This document shows, piece by piece, positions 14,005-18,771 of a stretch of DNA of 18,771 nucleotides (position 1 is its first letter; each line of letters opens with the position of its first letter). The position numbers and the translations under genes are program-made. The DNA lies in the NCBI GenBank assembly GCA_964538455.1, contig CAZIDZ010000046.1:1-18771 (forward strand), in the 5' to 3' direction. This DNA is from JAZDLX01 sp964538455. Its GTDB lineage: Bacteria; Electryoneota; Electryoneia; Electryoneales; Electryoneaceae. The notes under the pieces are model-generated. The model made no database searches. It saw nothing but the letters and a program-made list of their open reading frames with translations, and was not told the origin of the DNA.

Positions 14005-17000
14005 ATGAAGCGATTGCGTCTGTTTGTCAGGGTTGGACTGGGGCTTGTCTGTGCGATCATTCTTCCCGTTTCGTCTGCCTTCGCGGTGAACCCCCCTCCT
14101 GCGACATCGAATCCGTCGCCTGCCGACTCCAGCACTTTCGTCAGCACGATCACTGACCTCGTTTGGCTGGGTGGTGATTCAGCGGCCCCGGGAACGACGA
14201 CCTATAACGTCTATTTGGATGCTTCCTATCCGCCTTCGACCCAGGTAAGCACGGGCGACAGCGCACTCTTGTACAATCCGGGCACATTATCTGAAAACAC
14301 GACCTATTACTGGCGTGTGGATGCCGTGAACGGTGGCGGTACTACAACGGGAACGGTCTGGAGATTCACTACAGGATCATCGCACTCCATTACAAAGATT
14401 ACCAAACACACCATTGCAGATACACTTGGCAATCCATCGAGTGTTGCCGTCGGCGATGCCGACAATGACGGCGACTTGGACATCTTCATGGACGACAATT
14501 TCGCGAACGAAGTCGATGTGTGGCTCAACAATGGAAGCCAGTCGTTCTCAAAGTCGACAATCGCCGCTACACCCCCCGGACCAGCGGATATAGAGATATT
14601 TGACCTGGGTCGCGATGGCGATCTCGACGTCGTATATGCCGCCTCAAGCGCGAATACGATCGGCTTGCTCGAGAATAACGGTTCGGGGGCCTTCACGACG
14701 CAATTCACCGACAATACGCTGCTGGGAGCCTATCGTGTCGCCGCCGCTGATATGAATCAGGACAGTTACCTGGATCTTGTCGGGGATGGCACATCGGAAG
14801 GGGGAATCGCCTGGTGGGCGAGCAACGATACACTCGGATTCACATCACAATCTGTCTACTACCCAGTCAACTCGCCGAGCGCGATGGATGTGGGCGACAT
14901 CGATCTCGATGGCGACATGGATGTTGTTGCGCACGGCGAAAGCACCGGGACTCTCTGCCTCTTTCTGAGTAATGGGACTTCTACGCCAACGTTCACCCCC
15001 GATACCCTGGCAAACGGATACTATGATTGCCAGGATATCATGATCGTCGATCTCGATAATGACGGGGACATGGATCTGTTGACCACATTCTACCAGGCGT
15101 CGTACCTGATGTGGTGGGAAAACAACGGGTCGTTGAGTTTCACCAGTCACCTCATCTCGTCCGCGAATTTTCCGCAGGGCGTTGACGCTGCGGATTTCGA
15201 CTGCGACGGTGATATGGATATTGTGCTCGCTTACAAGGGAGCGACCTATTCCATTGACTGGCTGGAGAACAACGGCTCTGAATCATTTACTTCTCACCTG
15301 GTGGATTCGACGTTCAGCCAGACGGAAGACGTAAAATTCGCCGACGTTGACCAGGATGGCGACCTCGATATTGTCGCCACGGATTACACCGGCGGCGAAC
15401 TTGCCTGGTTCGAAACAAACCCCAATGATCCTCCTTATACACCGGTCGCTCTCTGCCCTCTTGACAGCGCAACGTCAGTTCCCAGGAACGAGTGGTTGCA
15501 GTGGACGGGCGGCGATCCCAACGGCGACGCTTTGACCTATGATGTCTATCTTGGTACGTCCAATCCGCCCTCCCTCGCCCAAAGCGCACTTACAACGCCT
15601 TACTATGATCCGGGAACACTGAACGCGAATTCCACCTACTACTGGTATGTGATTTCCAGCGACGGTATAGCTTCGGATACCAGCGCCACCTTCACGTTCT
15701 CCACGGCGTCCACACATGTGCTCAACAGTTTCACCAAGCACACGATCAACACGGGGATATCGAGTCTTAACGAGCTTTCGCCGGCGGATTTCAACAAGGA
15801 CGGCTATGTCGACTTCATCGTTGGCGCACAGGGCAATTACCTCTATTACTATCAAAACAACGGTAACGGCACATTCACCGCAAATGAAATATCGCTCAGC
15901 TACTCCGCGACTTCTGTTGAGGTCTGTGATCTGGACAAAGACGGCGATCTCGATTTTGTCGCGACGGAAACGACCACCGATTCCGCTCATTGGTTCGAAA
16001 ACAATGGATTAGAATCATTTACGCGACATGTTATATCTGGAGATACAATAAGCGATGTTGAGGATGCCCGCGTCGCGGATTTCGATGGTGATGGAGATCT
16101 GGACATCGCCTTTGCTTCACATGGTGAAGATTCGGTCAAGATCTACGAAAACGACGGATCACAAAACTTTAGCAGGTCGAGTGCGCAGCTTCCTATAGCG
16201 GGTCCTCCGGCTGTGGATTCCGGCGATCTGGACGGCGACGGCGACATCGACATCGTCGCGGGCGGGTATGCGGGTGGCGGGAACGACGAACTCGCTTGGT
16301 TTGAAAACACGGGGAACGAAAACTATACCAAACACTCCATCCATTCAAACCTCGACGGCGTCCGCGACGTTCAAGTAATCGACGTGGATAACGACGGCCT
16401 GCTTGATATCCTCTATGTCGTGCAAAACGGCGCTACTACTGGTTGGTACGAGAATACGGGCTCTGCCACGTTTACCAACCACGTTATTTCCACACTGAGC
16501 GGCCCACAATTCGTCAAGGGCACGGACCTCGACGGCGACGGCGACGTGGACATCGTCGCCTCGTTTGATACATTCACACCGGTTGCCTGGTTCGAGAATG
16601 ACGGCAGTCAGAATTTCACCCAGCGGTCGGTCACTTCGGGCGGCATGTCCACCGGCGAACTCGCCTTCGGCGATGTCGATGCGGACGGTCTCCTTGACGT
16701 ATTCCTGCTGTACCAGACCAACAACGAGATTGACTGGTACGAGGCGATAAGCAACCAGGCCCCCAACACGCCCTCTCTCGTCTACCCGGCGAGCGGCACG
16801 GGAATCCCCGTCGACACGACGTTTTCCTGGACCGCGTCCGATCCCAACGGCGACCCGCTGACCTACAACATCCTGTTCGGAACGACGGACACTCCGCCGC
16901 TCGTGCGCACCGGCAATACCAGCAATAGCTACTACCCCGGCGTGCTCGTCGGCGGAACGACCTACTACTGGACTGTTGTTGCTGTCGACCCCTACGGCGC

Positions 17001-18771
17001 CACCTCCTCACCAAGTTCGCAAGGTTCCTTCACAACGGAATCCTTCCCCACAAGATCCTTCGAGGACTCTCTGGTGATCGGTTTGGCCGGGTCGGAGGGA
17101 TATGATGTCGCCCGGGCCGCGGAAGGCGGTTATATCGCTGCGGGCAGCTCAAGTACCCATGACTTGGTCAGACTCTCCTATGAAGGGGATACACTCTGGA
17201 CTGCAAAATACAATAACGGCAGCAATAATTACGGCTATTCAGTCGTTGCCACGGGCGATAAAGGATTTGTCACAACCGGAATCTATTATGGTGGATCCGA
17301 TTGGGACGTTTTGCTTGCCAAGGCGGATCAGAATGGCGATCCCGTATGGTCCAAAACCTACAGCCAATCCACAAACCTGGGAAATCCGTACGTAATCAGG
17401 ACGGAGAACGGAGGATTCCTCTTTGCCGCGTGGGTGAACACGACCGATTACGACGCGTATGTCGTCAAAACGGATTCGGGCGGCAACCAGACCTGGGCAA
17501 TCCGGCTGGGCCAGGCGGGTGTTGATGAATACCCGAACGATGTGATCGAAGCTCCGGATGGAGGCTATATCCTCGCGACTGCATCGGGGCTGATCAAGGT
17601 GAGTACGGATGGGGATTCGCTCTGGAAGAGTTCCGGAGGTATCTCTTTCGTGCTCAACGGGGTGGTGGCAACGCCGGACGGCGGTTATCTGGCGGTGGGC
17701 AACGGAGGAAAGATCCAGAAATACAATTCTTCAGGTGTGGCCCAATGGAACAAGTCTTATGGAACGTACTCGAATGACAATTTCACGGACGTCGCCATCA
17801 TGTTGGATGGCAGTTATATCATCTCCGGTGATATGTCCCATACCAGCGGCGGTCCAACCGATGCCTGGCTGGTGAAAACGGACACCGCAGGCGATACCCT
17901 TTGGACAAGGACCTTTGGAAGTAGCGATTACGATAATGGCCGTGCGGTGGACATTGCCAGTGACGGGGGGATCATTGTCGCCGGCAGGTATTGGAGTGTA
18001 TCAAACCAGCAATACTATTTCATCAAAACTGATGCGAACGGCATCGTCCATTCGCCCCCTGACACACCATCCATTGTCCAACCGACAAACGGCGGAACGG
18101 GAGTGAATCCCAACGTCACACTCGCCTGGTCGGCCACAGATCCGGACAACGATCCGATAACCTATACGGTCAAGCTCAATACGTTCAGCCCACCGGTTAC
18201 CGTGGTGTTGACGGGGTCCAGCGACACATCCCTGGTCCAGAGTTTGGACTACAACGGCACTTATTACTGGCAGGTGATAGCAACCGACAGTTACGGCGGT
18301 GTCACCACCGGCCCCGTCTGGTCCTTCCAGACCGAGACGGACAACGCGCCCACGGCCCCATTTGCCATAGCGCCTCGGAATGGCGAGACGAGTGTTTCCC
18401 GCACCCGGGATCTCGAGTGGATTTCGGGCGACGCGGACGGCGATCCGCTCAGCTTTATCGTCTATCTCGGCACCTCGCCTTCGCCGGGCGCCATCGATAC
18501 GGTGACTGCACGCCTCTACAACACCGGTGTACTCGCGGCGAACACGACCTATTACTGGAAGATCGTCGCGGATGACGGCAAGCTTTCGCCGGTCACCAGC
18601 GCGGTCTATTCCTTCTCCACCGAGGACACCTACGACGTCAAGAGCTTCACCAAGCACACCATAGACAACGCCATCTCCGGGATCTACGACATCCAGGCGG
18701 GCGACCTCGATGGCGACGGAGATATCGACATCGCCGGTTGCTCGAAAACCGGCAATACGCTGGACTGGTGG
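14005..18771 (+). CDS. Giant secreted FN3 / beta-propeller repeat protein (3' end beyond window)
   Basis: One uninterrupted frame of 1589 codons runs off the right edge. GGGAGAAG before the ATG supports the start. A signal peptide (LVCAIILPVSSAFA) ends near residue 27. Modules by approximate residue: fibronectin-III-like 28-123; FG-GAP/VCBS propeller 126-471; FN3-like 473-570; FG-GAP propeller 572-914; FN3-like 916-1012; a different propeller with DGGY-type repeats 1016-1349; FN3-like 1351-1445 and 1446-1541; a new FG-GAP block from 1542. All five FN3-like modules share TYYW. FG-GAP blades carry DxDxDGDxD calcium-type loops. It is probably exported and surface-bound or released, with an adhesive or carbohydrate-binding role as inference. 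Any sorting or anchoring signal lies beyond the window. Confidence 0.9.
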   Translation, partial: MKRLRLFVRVGLGLVCAIILPVSSAFAVNPPPATSNPSPADSSTFVSTITDLVWLGGDSAAPGTTTYNVYLDASYPPSTQVSTGDSALLYNPGTLSENTTYYWRVDAVNGGGTTTGTVWRFTTGSSHSITKITKHTIADTLGNPSSVAVGDADNDGDLDIFMDDNFANEVDVWLNNGSQSFSKSTIAATPPGPADIEIFDLGRDGDLDVVYAASSANTIGLLENNGSGAFTTQFTDNTLLGAYRVAAADMNQDSYLDLVGDGTSEGGIAWWASNDTLGFTSQSVYYPVNSPSAMDVGDIDLDGDMDVVAHGESTGTLCLFLSNGTSTPTFTPDTLANGYYDCQDIMIVDLDNDGDMDLLTTFYQASYLMWWENNGSLSFTSHLISSANFPQGVDAADFDCDGDMDIVLAYKGATYSIDWLENNGSESFTSHLVDSTFSQTEDVKFADVDQDGDLDIVATDYTGGELAWFETNPNDPPYTPVALCPLDSATSVPRNEWLQWTGGDPNGDALTYDVYLGTSNPPSLAQSALTTPYYDPGTLNANSTYYWYVISSDGIASDTSATFTFSTASTHVLNSFTKHTINTGISSLNELSPADFNKDGYVDFIVGAQGNYLYYYQNNGNGTFTANEISLSYSATSVEVCDLDKDGDLDFVATETTTDSAHWFENNGLESFTRHVISGDTISDVEDARVADFDGDGDLDIAFASHGEDSVKIYENDGSQNFSRSSAQLPIAGPPAVDSGDLDGDGDIDIVAGGYAGGGNDELAWFENTGNENYTKHSIHSNLDGVRDVQVIDVDNDGLLDILYVVQNGATTGWYENTGSATFTNHVISTLSGPQFVKGTDLDGDGDVDIVASFDTFTPVAWFENDGSQNFTQRSVTSGGMSTGELAFGDVDADGLLDVFLLYQTNNEIDWYEAISNQAPNTPSLVYPASGTGIPVDTTFSWTASDPNGDPLTYNILFGTTDTPPLVRTGNTSNSYYPGVLVGGTTYYWTVVAVDPYGATSSPSSQGSFTTESFPTRSFEDSLVIGLAGSEGYDVARAAEGGYIAAGSSSTHDLVRLSYEGDTLWTAKYNNGSNNYGYSVVATGDKGFVTTGIYYGGSDWDVLLAKADQNGDPVWSKTYSQSTNLGNPYVIRTENGGFLFAAWVNTTDYDAYVVKTDSGGNQTWAIRLGQAGVDEYPNDVIEAPDGGYILATASGLIKVSTDGDSLWKSSGGISFVLNGVVATPDGGYLAVGNGGKIQKYNSSGVAQWNKSYGTYSNDNFTDVAIMLDGSYIISGDMSHTSGGPTDAWLVKTDTAGDTLWTRTFGSSDYDNGRAVDIASDGGIIVAGRYWSVSNQQYYFIKTDANGIVHSPPDTPSIVQPTNGGTGVNPNVTLAWSATDPDNDPITYTVKLNTFSPPVTVVLTGSSDTSLVQSLDYNGTYYWQVIATDSYGGVTTGPVWSFQTETDNAPTAPFAIAPRNGETSVSRTRDLEWISGDADGDPLSFIVYLGTSPSPGAIDTVTARLYNTGVLAANTTYYWKIVADDGKLSPVTSAVYSFSTEDTYDVKSFTKHTIDNAISGIYDIQAGDLDGDGDIDIAGCSKTGNTLDWW
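14383..15417 (+). repeat. Seven-blade FG-GAP/VCBS array 1
   Basis: Seven calcium-loop motifs occur about every 50 residues: DADNDGDLDI, DLGRDGDLDV, DMNQDSYLDL, DIDLDGDMDV, DLDNDGDMDL, DFDCDGDMDI and DVDQDGDLDI. Most blades also carry a W-x-E/S-N-N-G element and an FT-x-H-like turn. Seven is the full count for a closed propeller. Confidence 0.85.
15715..16746 (+). repeat. Seven-blade FG-GAP/VCBS array 2
   Basis: Seven motifs again: DFNKDGYVDF, DLDKDGDLDF, DFDGDGDLDI, DLDGDGDIDI, DVDNDGLLDI, DLDGDGDVDI and DVDADGLLDV. The array opens with SFTKHTI, shared with the start of the third FG-GAP block and close to ITKHTI at the start of the first. Confidence 0.85.
17050..18050 (+). repeat. Seven-repeat propeller of a second type
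   Basis: Seven units of about 40-52 residues follow a pattern of aromatic/acidic entry, GGY or DGGY strand, then a (V/I)KTD-type strand, G(D/N) and LW or VW. Examples are EGGYIAAGS, DKGFVTTG, NGGFLFAA, DGGYILATA, DGGYLAVGN, DGSYIISGD and DGGIIVAGR. They lack the DxDxDG calcium loop, so this is a separate repeat family resembling PQQ-like or delta-60 type repeats. Confidence 0.75.

Noticed and set aside
13218..14153. 311-codon minus-strand frame spanning the thioredoxin gene and the following gap
   Set aside because: It is antisense to a clear TlpA-like gene, and the translation shows no domain.
14005..18771. CRISPR-like or tandem DNA repeat array
   Set aside because: The periodicity is at the protein level (about 50 residues) with diverged DNA. 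There are no identical repeats with unique spacers.

Overview
The window is GC-rich, densely coding bacterial DNA with exported and lipid-anchored proteins, nucleotide-sugar genes of the O-antigen/capsule type and a large secreted multi-domain repeat protein. This suggests a Gram-negative, probably uncultivated lineage. There is no rRNA gene or other marker, so I cannot name the phylum. TGA is an ordinary stop codon here (rfbF-like, ugd, first epimerase and protease genes), so a wholesale recoded genetic code is excluded.

Region 1 (1-5989) makes activated sugars for a surface polysaccharide. A dTDP-glucose 4,6-dehydratase (rfbB, minus strand, cut by the left edge) diverges from a plus-strand run: dTDP-4-dehydrorhamnose 3,5-epimerase type enzyme (rfbC), an extended SDR, glucose-1-phosphate cytidylyltransferase (rfbF), a second extended SDR and UDP-glucose 6-dehydrogenase (ugd). 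It combines dTDP-, CDP- and UDP-sugar activation, with no glycosyltransferase in view and no recognisable CDP-glucose 4,6-dehydratase.

Region 2 (5990-6499) is about 510 bp without a credible gene. It holds two small inverted repeats and a G-rich motif that supplies the ribosome-binding site of the next gene.

Region 3 (6500-13853) looks like one operon of cell-envelope genes. In order: an exported LPP20/FlgT-like plus SUMF1 (sulfatase-modifying-factor-like) protein split by an in-frame TGA; an LPP20-family lipoprotein; a CHASE2-type membrane adenylate cyclase; an exported SH3-plus-M48 zinc metalloprotease; a second exported LPP20/FlgT-like protein with a C-terminal module resembling CsgG/LpoB proteins; and a TlpA-like thioredoxin. 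Gaps are short, and the cyclase-protease and protease-LPP20 gene pairs overlap. The cyclase is the only signalling output, so the set could couple envelope state to cyclic AMP. This is the best candidate for an undescribed system.

Region 4 (14005 to the right edge) is one uninterrupted reading frame of at least 1589 codons. It encodes a secreted protein built from five fibronectin-III-like modules and beta-propellers: two seven-blade FG-GAP/VCBS calcium-loop propellers, one seven-repeat propeller of an unrelated type, and the start of another FG-GAP propeller cut by the edge.
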